A DNA stretch of 44,162 bases from Ectopseudomonas khazarica (GTDB lineage Bacteria > Pseudomonadota > Gammaproteobacteria > Pseudomonadales > Pseudomonadaceae), in NCBI RefSeq assembly GCF_004521985.1, contig NZ_SBHZ01000027.1:1-44162 (forward strand), given 5' to 3'. Of the stretch, positions 9,235-17,865 are shown piece by piece. A program made the position numbers and the translations under genes. Positions within the stretch are counted from its first letter, which is position 1. Every line of letters starts with the position of its first letter. A model generated the notes under the pieces. That model was given only the letters and a program-made list of their open reading frames with translations. It searched no databases and had not been told where the DNA came from.

Positions 9235-9771
9235 ATGGCGATTCGCAGTTACCAGCAATTCACTCCGCAGCTCGGTGAGCGGGTATTCGTCGATGCCAGC
9301 GCCGTGGTGCTGGGTGACGTCGAGATCGGTGACGACAGCTCGGTCTGGCCGATGACCGTGATCCGTGGCGACATGCACCAGATCCGCATCGGCGCGCGCA
9401 CCAGCGTGCAGGACGGCAGCGTGCTGCACATCACCCATGCCGGGCCGTTCAATCCGGAGGGCTACCCGCTGATCATCGGCGACGAGGTCACCGTCGGGCA
9501 CAAGGTCACCCTGCACGGCTGCACCCTGGGCAGCCGCATCCTGGTCGGCATGGGCAGCATCGTCATGGACGGCGCCGTGGTCGAGGACGAGGTGATCATC
9601 GGCGCCGGCTCCCTGGTGCCGCCGGGCAAGCGCCTGGAAAGCGGCTACCTGTACGTCGGCAGCCCGGTCAAGCAGGCACGGCCGCTGACCGACAAGGAGC
9701 GCACCTTCTTCAGCTACACGGCGGGCAACTACGTGAAGCTCAAGGACCTGCATCTGGTCGAGGGCTACTAG
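9235..9771 (+). CDS. Gamma-class carbonic anhydrase family protein
   Basis: A 178-residue left-handed beta-helix protein built of hexapeptide repeats (for example VVLGDVEIGDDSSVWPMTVI). The potential zinc histidines of the YrdA/PaaY-type gamma carbonic anhydrases are present (DMHQIRIG, LHITHAG, VGHKVTLHGC). The ATG at 9235 is preferred over an in-frame TTG at 9220 because GGAG lies at a normal distance before it. Members bind zinc or iron; some hydrate CO2 and others are inactive, so catalysis is not certain. The next gene follows after two bases, so they form an operon. Confidence 0.85.
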   Translation: MAIRSYQQFTPQLGERVFVDASAVVLGDVEIGDDSSVWPMTVIRGDMHQIRIGARTSVQDGSVLHITHAGPFNPEGYPLIIGDEVTVGHKVTLHGCTLGSRILVGMGSIVMDGAVVEDEVIIGAGSLVPPGKRLESGYLYVGSPVKQARPLTDKERTFFSYTAGNYVKLKDLHLVEGY

Positions 9772-9773
9772 CC

Positions 9774-10274
9774 GTGAGTGATGCCGAACTGCGCATTCGT
9801 CCTCTCGAGGCCGCCGATTTCGACCAGGTCTGGCCGATCATCGAAGGCGTGGTGCAGGCGCAGGAAACCTACGCCTTCGATCCGGACATGGATCGCGAAA
9901 CGGCCTGGAAAACCTGGGTCGAGCTGCCGCGTGCCACCTTCGTCGTCGAGCAGCACGGGCAGATCCTCGGCACCTACTACATCAAGGCCAACGCCGCCGG
10001 TCCCGGCGATCATGTGTGCAACTGCGGCTATATGACCGCCCCTGCCGCGCGCGGCAAGGGCGTGGCCAGCGCCATGTGCCGGCACTCGCTGCAGGTCGGC
10101 CGCGAGCTGGGCTTCAGCGCCATGCAGTTCAACAGCGTGGTGGCGAGCAATACGGTGGCCGTGGCGTTGTGGCAGAAGCTCGGCTTCGCCATCGTCGGCA
10201 CCCTGCCCAAGGCCTACCGGCATGCGCGACTGGGGCTGGTGGACTGCCATGTGATGTTTCGCAGCCTGACCTGA
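9774..10274 (+). CDS. GNAT-family N-acetyltransferase
   Basis: A 166-residue single-domain acetyl-CoA-dependent N-acetyltransferase. The acetyl-CoA loop is seen in MTAPAARGKGVASAMCRHS (motif A, R-x-x-G-x-G/A), with the C-terminal QFNSVVASNTVAVALWQKLGF typical of motif B and ending LGFAIVGTLPKAYRH. The start is a GTG two bases after the preceding stop, with GAGGG about a dozen bases upstream, which implies co-translation with the carbonic-anhydrase-like gene. The substrate is unknown. Confidence 0.88.
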   Translation: MSDAELRIRPLEAADFDQVWPIIEGVVQAQETYAFDPDMDRETAWKTWVELPRATFVVEQHGQILGTYYIKANAAGPGDHVCNCGYMTAPAARGKGVASAMCRHSLQVGRELGFSAMQFNSVVASNTVAVALWQKLGFAIVGTLPKAYRHARLGLVDCHVMFRSLT

Positions 10275-10390
10275 GCCGCCCGCGCCGGGCGTGTCGACAG
10301 CACAGTTCTGCATGCGGGCGCTTTTGTCCGCCATGCAGGGTGGCTAAGCTCGCCAGACCGAACAGGATGCCTGCACCGACAAGGATTGCC

Positions 10391-11356
10391 ATGACTCAAA
10401 CCAACCCCTTCGCGGCCGACCCGCTCGTTCCATCCGCTGCGCCCCGCCCGCTGCCGGCACTACCAGGGCATCTGGTGGCCGTGGCCCTGTCGATGAGCGT
10501 CATCGCCATGCTGCTGTCGATGATCGGCTGGTGGAGGAGCGATCTCGAGAACGATTTCAGCGTCTGGCTGAGCTACGTCGCCCCTTACTGGGTCAATCAC
10601 CTGCTCATGGCGGGACTGGGTGTCTACTGGCTGACGAGCGCATACCTGGAACGTCATCGCCTGGCCGGCTACCGGCAGCCGGCGCGACTGCTGGTGAGTT
10701 ATGGCGTGGTTTACCTGCTGCTGTCCTGGGGGCTCGGTTTCGTCTCCGGCCAGCTGTACATGTGGCTGTACGAGCTACTGGACGATCAGTACAGCGGACG
10801 CCTGCTGACCAGCCTGGGCTGGTCGGTCATTGGCCTGCTGAGCTTTTGCCTGGAGGTGCTGGTGCCGCTCTGGCTGCTGCTGCAGCTGTTCCGGCGCAGC
10901 GCCGAGGTGACCGACGGTGACCTGCAGATGGCCGCTACGTCGCTGGCCTGGTGTTTCGCGCTGGCCATCATGGTGGGATACCTGCAGGTGATGGGCCTGG
11001 CGCTCGAGCTGATGGACGGTGCGTTCTACGGGTTCGAGCTGGAGAGCTGGGCCGGCGTGATCAATCTGCTCCATGGCGGCGTTTACATGCTGGTGGCGTT
11101 CTTCGCCGCGCGCTCGGCCTTGCCGGAGCAGGTCCGTGGTTTCAGGGGCGGGCGGCTGGCGCTGGCAGCGCTGATCACGCTGTCGCTATGGATCGCTGGT
11201 GCGCTGCTGTGCGCGATCATCATGCTGGTGTTGCTGCTGGTGGTGGGTGTCTCCGACCTGCTGCTGCTCTTTGGCCTCGTGCAACTGGCGCTGCTCTGGC
11301 CGTTCAGCCGCCTCGGGCTGCGCTGGGGCTATCGGGCGCAACCTGTACAGGGGTGA
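10391..11356 (+). CDS. Multi-pass inner-membrane protein of unknown function
   Basis: A 321-residue hydrophobic protein starting at an ATG with AAGGA five bases upstream. After a proline/alanine-rich cytoplasmic head (about 35 residues), about six to seven transmembrane stretches are visible, among them HLVAVALSMSVIAMLL, LLVSYGVVYLLLSWGL, a mid-protein helix in SVIGLLSFCLEVLVPLWLLL, and a very hydrophobic C-terminal stretch (IAGALLCAIIMLVLLLVV). No enzymatic motif is evident. It resembles DUF-type polytopic proteins of pseudomonads, but I do not recognise the family. It stands alone between the acetyltransferase and HAD genes. Confidence 0.7.
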   Translation: MTQTNPFAADPLVPSAAPRPLPALPGHLVAVALSMSVIAMLLSMIGWWRSDLENDFSVWLSYVAPYWVNHLLMAGLGVYWLTSAYLERHRLAGYRQPARLLVSYGVVYLLLSWGLGFVSGQLYMWLYELLDDQYSGRLLTSLGWSVIGLLSFCLEVLVPLWLLLQLFRRSAEVTDGDLQMAATSLAWCFALAIMVGYLQVMGLALELMDGAFYGFELESWAGVINLLHGGVYMLVAFFAARSALPEQVRGFRGGRLALAALITLSLWIAGALLCAIIMLVLLLVVGVSDLLLLFGLVQLALLWPFSRLGLRWGYRAQPVQG

Positions 11357-11415
11357 ACTGTCGGGGGGCAGGCGAGTATCCTTCCCGGCTTTCCGCTTTC
11401 CCAGAGGTGCTCGTC

Positions 11416-12093
11416 ATGCATCATTCCACCGTTCTTTTCGACCTCGACGGCACGCTCACCGATCCGCGCGAGGGTATTACCCGTTCGGTGCAGTTCGCGC
11501 TGGCCAAGCTGGGCATCGACGAACCGGACCTGGCGGCCCTGGAGCATTTCATCGGCCCGCCATTGCTGCAGTGCTTCATGGCCAGCTACGGGCTGGACGA
11601 AGCCACCGCCTGGCAGGCGGTGAACCATTATCGCGAGCGCTTCAAGGTCACCGGGCTGTATGAGAACCGGATGTTCGCAGGCGTACCGAGCCTGCTCGAC
11701 GCACTGCAGGCGCAGGGGCGCACGCTGTACATCGCCACCAGCAAACCCACGGTTTTCGCCGAGGAGATCGCCCGGCACTTCGGTTTCGACCGCTACTTCA
11801 AGCGCATCTATGGCAGCGAGCTGGATGGTACGCGTACCAACAAGGTGGAGCTGCTGGCGCATCTGCTGGAGTCGGAGGGCCTGGCACCGGGCTCGGCGCT
11901 GATGATCGGTGACCGCAAGCACGACCTGATCGGCGCACGCAGCAACGGCGTGCAGGCGGTGGCGGTGGGTTACGGTTTCGGCAGCCGTGAGGAGTTGCTG
12001 GGCGAGGCGCCGGCGTTCCATTTCGAGACGCTGGAGGCGCTGCATGGAGCCTTCATGGGCAACGCCCCCGGGGTGGCTCAGTCGTTGCGCTGA
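11416..12093 (+). CDS. HAD-superfamily hydrolase, phosphoglycolate-phosphatase-like
   Basis: A 225-residue HAD phosphatase of the Gph/YqaB type. Motif I is FDLDGTLTD (residues 8-16, nucleophile Asp), motif II is the Thr/Ser in IATSKP, motif III is the Lys in GTRTNKVE, and motif IV is MIGDRKHD. A helical cap lies between residues 20 and 90. Substrates could be 2-phosphoglycolate or another small phosphoester. The start at 11416 has GAGGTG upstream. Its last 16 bases overlap the end of the convergent DUF1161 gene. Confidence 0.88.
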   Translation: MHHSTVLFDLDGTLTDPREGITRSVQFALAKLGIDEPDLAALEHFIGPPLLQCFMASYGLDEATAWQAVNHYRERFKVTGLYENRMFAGVPSLLDALQAQGRTLYIATSKPTVFAEEIARHFGFDRYFKRIYGSELDGTRTNKVELLAHLLESEGLAPGSALMIGDRKHDLIGARSNGVQAVAVGYGFGSREELLGEAPAFHFETLEALHGAFMGNAPGVAQSLR

Positions 12094-12308
12094 TAGATGA
12101 TCTTCCTGGTGCCGCCGTCGCAGCTGCCCACCACCATGCTCTGATCCTGGACTTCGTCGTTGGCAACGATTTCCAGGGTGTAGCTGGGCACATTGTTGGC
12201 CTGAATCTTCACTTCGATTTCCTGCTTGAGCTCCTCGCAGGGTTTGGGCGCCGCCAGCGCGCCGCCTGCAAGCATCAGCAGGGCCAGGGCAGGGATCATC
12301 CGTTGCAT
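12078..12308 (-). CDS. Small secreted DUF1161 protein
   Basis: A 76-residue exported protein. The signal peptide (MQRMIPALALLMLAGGALA) is followed by a mature domain APKPCEELKQEIEVKI with two cysteines (CEEL and GSCDGG) that could pair in the periplasm, which is the DUF1161 pattern. The function is unknown. The gene converges on the HAD gene, and the two reading frames overlap by 16 bases at their 3' ends. Confidence 0.85.
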   Translation of the reverse strand: MQRMIPALALLMLAGGALAAPKPCEELKQEIEVKIQANNVPSYTLEIVANDEVQDQSMVVGSCDGGTRKIIYQRND

Positions 12309-12370
12309 CGCGCGTATCTCCAGGGTTGTGGGTGACCTGTGAGGTTGGACTGGCAGATTGCCCGGCAGTT

Positions 12371-13432
12371 CTAGTCGTCACCCTGCAGGGCGGTCAGTTG
12401 CGCATGGCGTTGTTCGGCGGGCAACTGGCCCAGAGCGGCGACGGCGGCGTAGAAGGCCGGCCAGTCGCGGCCTTCGCGGGCAAACAGCGCGGCGAAGGCG
12501 GGCACCCACTGGTCGTAGAGGCCGAAGGGCAGCAGCTTGGCGTTGTTCAACGGGGCGTCGATCCAGGCGTCATAGCGGCCCTGGCCGCCCCACTCGCGTT
12601 GGCGCAACCTGTGGTAGTCGTGGCGCAGGCGGGCGAATTCGGCCTGTTTGGCACTGCGCATGGCCGCTGCCGGCAGGTCGCGGGCGTAGAGCAGGCGCAG
12701 GCGTTCGCGGCTGGCCAGGACCAGTTCGACGAACTGCTGGCGCTGATGGTCGTCGCTGGCGGGGGGCGTCTCCCCACGGGATGTGTGCCACTGGCGCAGG
12801 CCCTCGCGCTCGACGAAGGTGGCGAAGGACTCGTTGAAGGCGGTATCGCCCGGCAGGTAGAACTGCTGGTGCGCCAGTTCGTGGAAGATCACCGCGACCA
12901 GGCGTTCGTCGTCCCAGCGCAGCATGCTGTTGAGCAGCGGGTCATCGAACCAGCCCAGGGTGGAGTAGGCCTCGACGCCGCCTATGTAGGTGTCCAGCCC
13001 CTGTTGGCGGAGCAGCGCGGCGGCGCCACGGGCGCGACCCTGCTGGTAGTAGCCGCGATAGGCGACGCAGCCGGCGATGGGGAAGCAGTGCAGCTCCGGG
13101 TCGAGGGAGAACTCGGGCGTGGCGAACACGTTCCACACCACGAAGGGGCGCTTGAGGTCGGCGTAGAGCCGGTAGCTGCGGTTGTCCGGCAGGCGCAGGC
13201 TGGCGCTGGCGAAGTCCCTCGCCTGCTGTGACAGCGCCAGGCGCCTGGCCAGATCGGGTGTGGTCTGCGGGTCCTGCAGCAGTCGCTCGACGGGCTCGCG
13301 CGCCTGCAGCAACTGCCACTGGCCCTGGCCGAGATGGGCGTAGTAGTCCAGGGTCGAGCAACCGCCGAGCAGCAGGGCAAGCAGCGGAACCGCGAGGCGG
13401 CGCAGAATGTCGATGGAGAAGGTGTCGGGCAT
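12371..13432 (-). CDS. Lipoprotein putative zinc aminopeptidase (DUF2265 family)
   Basis: A 353-residue protein with a lipoprotein signal (lipobox LLGG-Cys at about residue 24) and a zinc peptidase signature HELAHQQFY near residue 180. The downstream glutamate in FNESFATFVE completes an HEXXH...E gluzincin-like site. This matches the Pfam family annotated as putative aminopeptidase (formerly DUF2265). It should be anchored in the inner or outer membrane facing the periplasm. Substrates are unknown. It lies 62 bases upstream of the DUF1161 gene on the same strand. Confidence 0.85.
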   Translation of the reverse strand: MPDTFSIDILRRLAVPLLALLLGGCSTLDYYAHLGQGQWQLLQAREPVERLLQDPQTTPDLARRLALSQQARDFASASLRLPDNRSYRLYADLKRPFVVWNVFATPEFSLDPELHCFPIAGCVAYRGYYQQGRARGAAALLRQQGLDTYIGGVEAYSTLGWFDDPLLNSMLRWDDERLVAVIFHELAHQQFYLPGDTAFNESFATFVEREGLRQWHTSRGETPPASDDHQRQQFVELVLASRERLRLLYARDLPAAAMRSAKQAEFARLRHDYHRLRQREWGGQGRYDAWIDAPLNNAKLLPFGLYDQWVPAFAALFAREGRDWPAFYAAVAALGQLPAEQRHAQLTALQGDD

Positions 13433-13567
13433 GCGCTCACGCTAGCCGATCCGGATGGTCGGTGCCTAGGCTCCGGATGAAAAGCGCCGCGACAGATGGC
13501 TCTACTATTTCCCCGGGACCGGCCCGCGCACGCTAGGCTGGTGCCCGAACCCAAGATGGAGGTCGAC

Positions 13568-13987
13568 ATGCGCGCCCTGCTGGCTGTTCCCGTTCTGCTG
13601 ACACTCGGAGCCTGTGCTTCGCCGTTGCCCAAGCCCGATCCCCAGCAGGCCTGGGTCGAGCTGTACGCCACCGCCGATACGCTGTTGATGGCCGACCGCC
13701 TGGACGGCGAGCGCTGGCCGGATGGTCGTTACTTCCAGGTCACGCCCGGCAAGCACGAGCTGGAAACGCGCTTTCAGTTCGAGGTGCGCGGCGGCACGCT
13801 TGGCATGCAGAGCGAGCCGTTGCGCATGACCTGCGAGATTCGTCTGCGCTATGACGGCTTCGCGCCGGGCCAGCGCTACCGTGTCGAAGCCAGGCCGCTG
13901 CTGATGAAGGCGCAGGCCTGGCTGTACGACGATCAGCGCAACGTGCTGGCGCGAGGCGAGGTGCTGCGCTGCGGCACAGGGATCTAG
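13568..13987 (+). CDS. Small lipoprotein, PA0062-like, function unknown
   Basis: A 139-residue lipoprotein. The start at 13568 has GGAGG five bases upstream, while the frame is open for 24 further codons. The lipobox is LTLGA-Cys around residue 18. The mature part (WVELYATADTLLMADRLDGERWPDGRYFQ read in short pieces) looks like a compact beta-rich domain. There is no catalytic motif. It is convergent with osmC across 15 bases, where the short dyad AGCCGC-AA-GCGGCT could end both transcripts. Confidence 0.72.
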   Translation: MRALLAVPVLLTLGACASPLPKPDPQQAWVELYATADTLLMADRLDGERWPDGRYFQVTPGKHELETRFQFEVRGGTLGMQSEPLRMTCEIRLRYDGFAPGQRYRVEARPLLMKAQAWLYDDQRNVLARGEVLRCGTGI

Positions 13988-14002
13988 CCGCAAGCGGCTG
14001 GC

Positions 14003-14428
14003 TCAGTCCTCCAGCACCGCTTCCAGCGTGATCTTGGCGTTGAGCACCTTGGACACCGGGCAGCCGCTCTTGGCGGTCGCCACGGCCTGTTCGAAGGCGG
14101 CGCGGTCGGCGCCGGGGATTTTCGCCCGCAGCGACAGGTGCACGGCGCTGATCTCGAAACCGCCATCGACCTTGTCCAGCGTCACTTCTGCCTGGGTATC
14201 GATGCTCTGTGCGGTCATCCCTGCGTCCCCCAGCTCCTTGGACAGCGCCATGGAGAAGCAGCCGGCGTGGGCCGCGCCGATCAGTTCCTCGGGGTTGGTG
14301 CCGGGCTGGTCGGCGAAGCGGGTGTTGAAGCCGTAGGGCGAATCCCTGAGCGCGCCGCTCTGGGTGGAAAGGGTGCCCTTGCCGTCCTTGATGCCGCCCT
14401 GCCAGTGGGCCGATGCAGTCTTTTTCAT
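14003..14428 (-). CDS. osmC: OsmC-family peroxiredoxin
   Basis: A 141-residue hydroperoxide reductase of the OsmC branch. The two redox cysteines are in HAGCFSMALS and SGCPVSKVL, and the glutamate of NPEELIGAAH is the family's activating residue. Such enzymes reduce organic peroxides at the cost of lipoyl or other thiols and are typically induced by osmotic or stationary-phase stress. The start is an ATG with GGGAG upstream. The gene is monocistronic. Confidence 0.92.
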   Translation of the reverse strand: MKKTASAHWQGGIKDGKGTLSTQSGALRDSPYGFNTRFADQPGTNPEELIGAAHAGCFSMALSKELGDAGMTAQSIDTQAEVTLDKVDGGFEISAVHLSLRAKIPGADRAAFEQAVATAKSGCPVSKVLNAKITLEAVLED

Positions 14429-14512
14429 GTGCGCTCTCCCATTGCCTGCAAGAGGCCGCCGGTCTGGCGGCCTTCCTGCATTCAGAGGGCGCGCATGCGC
14501 ACAAGTTCGAAC

Positions 14513-15514
14513 TCAGTCGCGTTGCAACTGCGCGAGAATGTCGAAGGCATGCAGGCGATCAGCGAAGTCGTACATGTCGCAGGTGAAGATCAGCTCGTCC
14601 GCCTCGGTCTGCTCCAGTAGCTGCTCCAGGCGCTGGCGCACCGTGTCCGGACCGCCGATGGCGGCCAGGCCGAGGAATTCACCGACGGCCTGGCGTTCGT
14701 GCGGCAGCCAGAGGCCCTCCATACTGGCGACCGGCTGGCGCTGCACCAGGCTCTGGCCACGGACCAGGGCGAGGATGCGCTGGTAGGCGGAGGTCGCCAG
14801 GTACTGCGCCTGTTCGTCGCTGTCGGCGGCCAGCAGCGGCACGCCGAGCATCACGTAGGGTTTGTCCAGCAGCGCCGACGGGCGAAAGTGGTTGCGGTAG
14901 ATCCGGATCGCTTCATGCAGGTAGCGCGGTGCGAAATGCGAGGCGAAGGCGTAGGGCAGGCCCTTCATCCCGGCCAGCTGCGCGCTGAACAGGCTGGAGC
15001 CCAGCAGCCAGATCGGCACCTCGGTGCCGCTCCCGGGCATGGCGATCACCCGCTGGCCCTCCTCGCGCGGGCCCAGGTAGGCCTGCAGCTCCTCGACGTC
15101 CCTGGGGAAGTCTTCCGCGCTGCCATCGCGGCTGCGGCGCAGCGCATGGGCGGTGTACTGGTCGGCGCCGGGCGCGCGGCCCAGGCCCAGATCGATACGG
15201 CCGGGGTAGAGCGTGGCCAGGGTGCCGAACTGTTCGGCGATCACCAGTGGCGCATGGTTGGGCAGCATCACGCCGCCGGCGCCCAGGCGAATGCGCGACG
15301 TGCCGGCGGCCAGGTAGCCGATCAGTACCGCTGTGGCGGAACTGGCGATGCCGTCCATGTTGTGGTGCTCGGCGACCCAGAAGCGTTCGAAGCCGAGACG
15401 TTCGACATGCCGGGCCAGGGCCAGCGAGTTGTGCAGGGCCTGGGCAGCGTCGCCGTCGTCACGAATCGGCGCCAGGTCCAGGGTGGAGAGCTTGATCGAG
15501 GCCAAGCGGCTCAT
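14513..15514 (-). CDS. LLM-class flavin-dependent oxidoreductase (YhbW-like)
   Basis: A 333-residue luciferase-like TIM-barrel flavoprotein. Landmarks are WVAEHHNM (early strand), LAAGTSRIRLGAGGVMLPNH and GRIDLGLGRAPGAD, which place it with the single-component YhbW/MsnO8-like group that uses FMN supplied by a reductase. The start at 15514 has GAGGAG seven bases upstream, and the longer upstream reading is rejected. The substrate is unknown. No flavin reductase lies nearby. Confidence 0.87.
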   Translation of the reverse strand: MSRLASIKLSTLDLAPIRDDGDAAQALHNSLALARHVERLGFERFWVAEHHNMDGIASSATAVLIGYLAAGTSRIRLGAGGVMLPNHAPLVIAEQFGTLATLYPGRIDLGLGRAPGADQYTAHALRRSRDGSAEDFPRDVEELQAYLGPREEGQRVIAMPGSGTEVPIWLLGSSLFSAQLAGMKGLPYAFASHFAPRYLHEAIRIYRNHFRPSALLDKPYVMLGVPLLAADSDEQAQYLATSAYQRILALVRGQSLVQRQPVASMEGLWLPHERQAVGEFLGLAAIGGPDTVRQRLEQLLEQTEADELIFTCDMYDFADRLHAFDILAQLQRD

Positions 15515-15627
15515 GGGGAGTCTCCTCAATGCGTGGCCGGCTACTCTAACCCCTCGGTTTGCGGGGGCGCACGCCACGCGGGGGCATAGTCATCATCGAC
15601 GTGGCTGATGCGCAGCGGGGCGTCACC

Positions 15628-16656
15628 TCACCCGGCGCCGTAGCGGGCGCGATACTCGCCCGGCGTCAGGCCGGTCCACTGACGAAAGGCGCGGAAGAAC
15701 ACGCTGGGTTCGGAGTAGCCGAGCAGCCAGGCGATTTCCGTCGCGGGCAGGCGCCCGTCACGCAGGTGCTGCTCGGCCAGTTGCCGGCGCGTGTCGGCGA
15801 GCAGTTGCTGGTAGCTGCAGCCTTCGTCGGCCAGGCGGCGTTGCAGGGTGCGCTCGCTGAGAGCCAGTGCCCGTGCCAGTTCGGCGCGGTCCGGCTCGCC
15901 GTGGGCCAGCTGTTCGCCCAGCAGTCCGATCACGCGGGCGCTCAGGCTGGCGCTGGGCAGGCGGGCGAGCAGGGCTTCGGCATGCTGGCGCAGCAACTGC
16001 TGCAGCGGCGGGTTGGCCTGGATCAGCGGCAACTGGCACAGGTCGCGTGGCAGGACGATGGCGTAGTCGTCGCAGGTGAAGTGCAGCGGACAGTCGAACA
16101 CATCGTCGTAGGGCGCGAGGTCGTCCGGCTGCGGATGACGAAAACGCACGTCGAGCAGGCGAAAGCCGTCCAGCAGCGGCAGGGTGGTCTGTACCCAGCA
16201 GGCCATCATCGCCAGCACGCGGATGCGGGTCGCCGGGTGCTGGGGGTACAGCGGGCGATAGAGCAGCGAGAGCGTGTCGTCCTGCTCCTCGACCTGCAGC
16301 TCGCCACCCTCGCCGCCGAGGCGCTGGTAGCGCAGCGCGGCGGTCAGCGCATCGCCCAGCGTCGCACTGCTTTGCAGCAGGTAGCTGAGGACGCTGAAGG
16401 GTCCGGGCGTCAGGTTGCGTCCCAGCAGCAGCCCCGGTTCCGGATGTTGCAGGCGCCTGTCCAGTTCGAGCCACAGCGCTTGCTGGGCGGCGAAGGGAAT
16501 GCGCGCATCGGGGTCGATGAGCTGCTCGTCGTGCAGTGCGCAGGCGTCCAGCAGGGGCTGGCGCTCGAGGCCGAGGCGCGTGGCGGCGTGCAGGATCGCC
16601 TGGGTCAGGCTGGCGCTGACCGAGGCCTGCGTGGGGGCGTTGGACGGGTTCGACAT
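15628..16656 (-). CDS. AraC-family regulator with Arabinose_bd sensor (OruR/ArgR-like type)
   Basis: A 342-residue regulator. The N-terminal two-thirds resembles the Arabinose_bd domain of OruR-like regulators (HDEQLIDPDARIPFAAQQA; later DDYAIVLPRDLCQLPLI), and the C-terminal AraC domain ends with EIAWLLGYSEPSVFFRAFRQ and TGLTPGEYRA. The ATG at 16656 is preferred over a GTG 17 codons earlier because the intervening residues are atypical, though neither has a strong ribosome site. The target is unknown; the neighbouring TAXI gene is divergent across 173 bases and is one candidate. Confidence 0.82.
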   Translation of the reverse strand: MSNPSNAPTQASVSASLTQAILHAATRLGLERQPLLDACALHDEQLIDPDARIPFAAQQALWLELDRRLQHPEPGLLLGRNLTPGPFSVLSYLLQSSATLGDALTAALRYQRLGGEGGELQVEEQDDTLSLLYRPLYPQHPATRIRVLAMMACWVQTTLPLLDGFRLLDVRFRHPQPDDLAPYDDVFDCPLHFTCDDYAIVLPRDLCQLPLIQANPPLQQLLRQHAEALLARLPSASLSARVIGLLGEQLAHGEPDRAELARALALSERTLQRRLADEGCSYQQLLADTRRQLAEQHLRDGRLPATEIAWLLGYSEPSVFFRAFRQWTGLTPGEYRARYGAG

Positions 16657-16829
16657 CCGTCGATTCTGCCCAATGCCGGCAGTGGGCGATAGCCCGGCTT
16701 CACACACGCCGTTACCAGCGATTGTTCGACAGCGCGTGCATATTCGCCGCGAGCGGTTAGACTTCCCACCCGGACGTCGCTCACAAGGCGCGCTCGCTCA
16801 AAACAACAGAGAAAAAAAGGAGATATCCC

Positions 16830-17801
16830 ATGAAAGGCAAATCCTTGGCATGGGTCCTGTCCGCCGCGCTCGCGGGTACTGCCCTGAGTGGCATGGCACA
16901 GGCCGAAGAGAAATTCGTCACCATCGGCACCGGCGGCCAGACCGGCGTCTATTACGTGGCCGGTCAGTCCATCTGCCGCTTCCTCAACCGTGGCTCGGCT
17001 GAGCACGGCATCAAGTGCAACGCGCCGGCCAGTGGCGGCGGCGTCGCCAACGTCAACGGCATTCGCAGCGGCGAATTCAACTTCGGCATCATGCAGTCCG
17101 ACCACCAGTACAAGGCGCTCAACGGCCTTGCACCGTTCGAAGCCGAAGGGGCGATGAGCGATATCCGCGCCGTCTTCTCCCTGCAGAGCGAAGTGTTCAC
17201 CATCCTCGCCCGTCGCGACGCCAACATCAAAGGCTTCGATGACCTCAAGGGCAAGCGCGTCAACGTCGGCAACCCGGGTTCCGGTCAGCGCGACACCCTG
17301 GAAGAAATCCTCGCCGTCAAAGGCTGGGACCGCTCCGCCTTCGCCCTGGCTGCCGAGCTGAAGCCGGCCGAGCAGGCCAGCGCCCTGGGTGACAACAACA
17401 TCGACGCCATGACCTACTTCGTCGGTCATCCCAACGGCGCGATCCAGGAAGCCACCACCACCACCGACGCCGTTCTGGTTCCGGTGACCGGCCCCGAGAT
17501 CGACAAGCTGCTGGCCGAGAAGACCTACTACACCAAGGCCGAGATTCCGGGTGGCCTGTACAAGGGCAACGATCAGGCGACTCAGTCCATCGGCGGCAAG
17601 GCCGTGCTGTCCACCAGCGCCAAGGCTGACCCGGAAGTGGTCTACCAGCTGGTCAAGTCGGTGTTCGACAACATCGATCGCTTCAAGCGCCTGCACCCGG
17701 CATTTGCCGACCTGAAGGAAACCGACATGATCAAGGTCGGTCTGACTGCCCCGCTGCACGAGGGCGCCGCACGCTACTACAAGGAGCGTGGCTGGCTGTA
17801 A
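16830..17801 (+). CDS. TAXI-family TRAP transporter solute-binding protein, copy 1
   Basis: A 323-residue periplasmic binding protein of the TAXI class. A signal peptide is cleaved around AQA-EE (residue 25), and the family hallmark IGTGGQTGVYY follows directly. The middle has LKGKRVNVGNPGSGQRDT and the carboxylate-binding region. TAXI proteins bind glutamate or other small acids for TRAP permeases. AAGGAG upstream gives a strong start. A canonical terminator closes it, so it is a single-gene transcript. Copy 2 at 20618 is the same length and aligns without obvious gaps. Its permease is probably the gene at 21762, since no other membrane partner is in sight. Confidence 0.92.
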   Translation: MKGKSLAWVLSAALAGTALSGMAQAEEKFVTIGTGGQTGVYYVAGQSICRFLNRGSAEHGIKCNAPASGGGVANVNGIRSGEFNFGIMQSDHQYKALNGLAPFEAEGAMSDIRAVFSLQSEVFTILARRDANIKGFDDLKGKRVNVGNPGSGQRDTLEEILAVKGWDRSAFALAAELKPAEQASALGDNNIDAMTYFVGHPNGAIQEATTTTDAVLVPVTGPEIDKLLAEKTYYTKAEIPGGLYKGNDQATQSIGGKAVLSTSAKADPEVVYQLVKSVFDNIDRFKRLHPAFADLKETDMIKVGLTAPLHEGAARYYKERGWL

Positions 17802-17820
17802 GCCTGCCTGGCGGCTAACG

Positions 17821-17853
17821 AAAACCGCGGCCTCGGCCGCGGTTTTTCGTTTT
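17821..17853 (+). terminator. Rho-independent terminator after TAXI copy 1
   Basis: A 12-base arm AAAACCGCGGCC, loop TC, mirror arm GGCCGCGGTTTT, then TTCGTTTT. It lies 20 bases after the TAXI copy 1 stop. Because the arms also end in A/T runs, it can work in both directions, which suits the convergent LysR gene. Confidence 0.93.
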
Positions 17854-17865
17854 CCGGCACCTGCT

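Noticed and set aside
7083..9278. Long plus-strand open frame (731 codons) opposite prlC
   Set aside because: Its translation is His/Gln/Gly/Val-rich with no domain, and it is the antisense shadow of a well-conserved GC-rich M3 peptidase gene.
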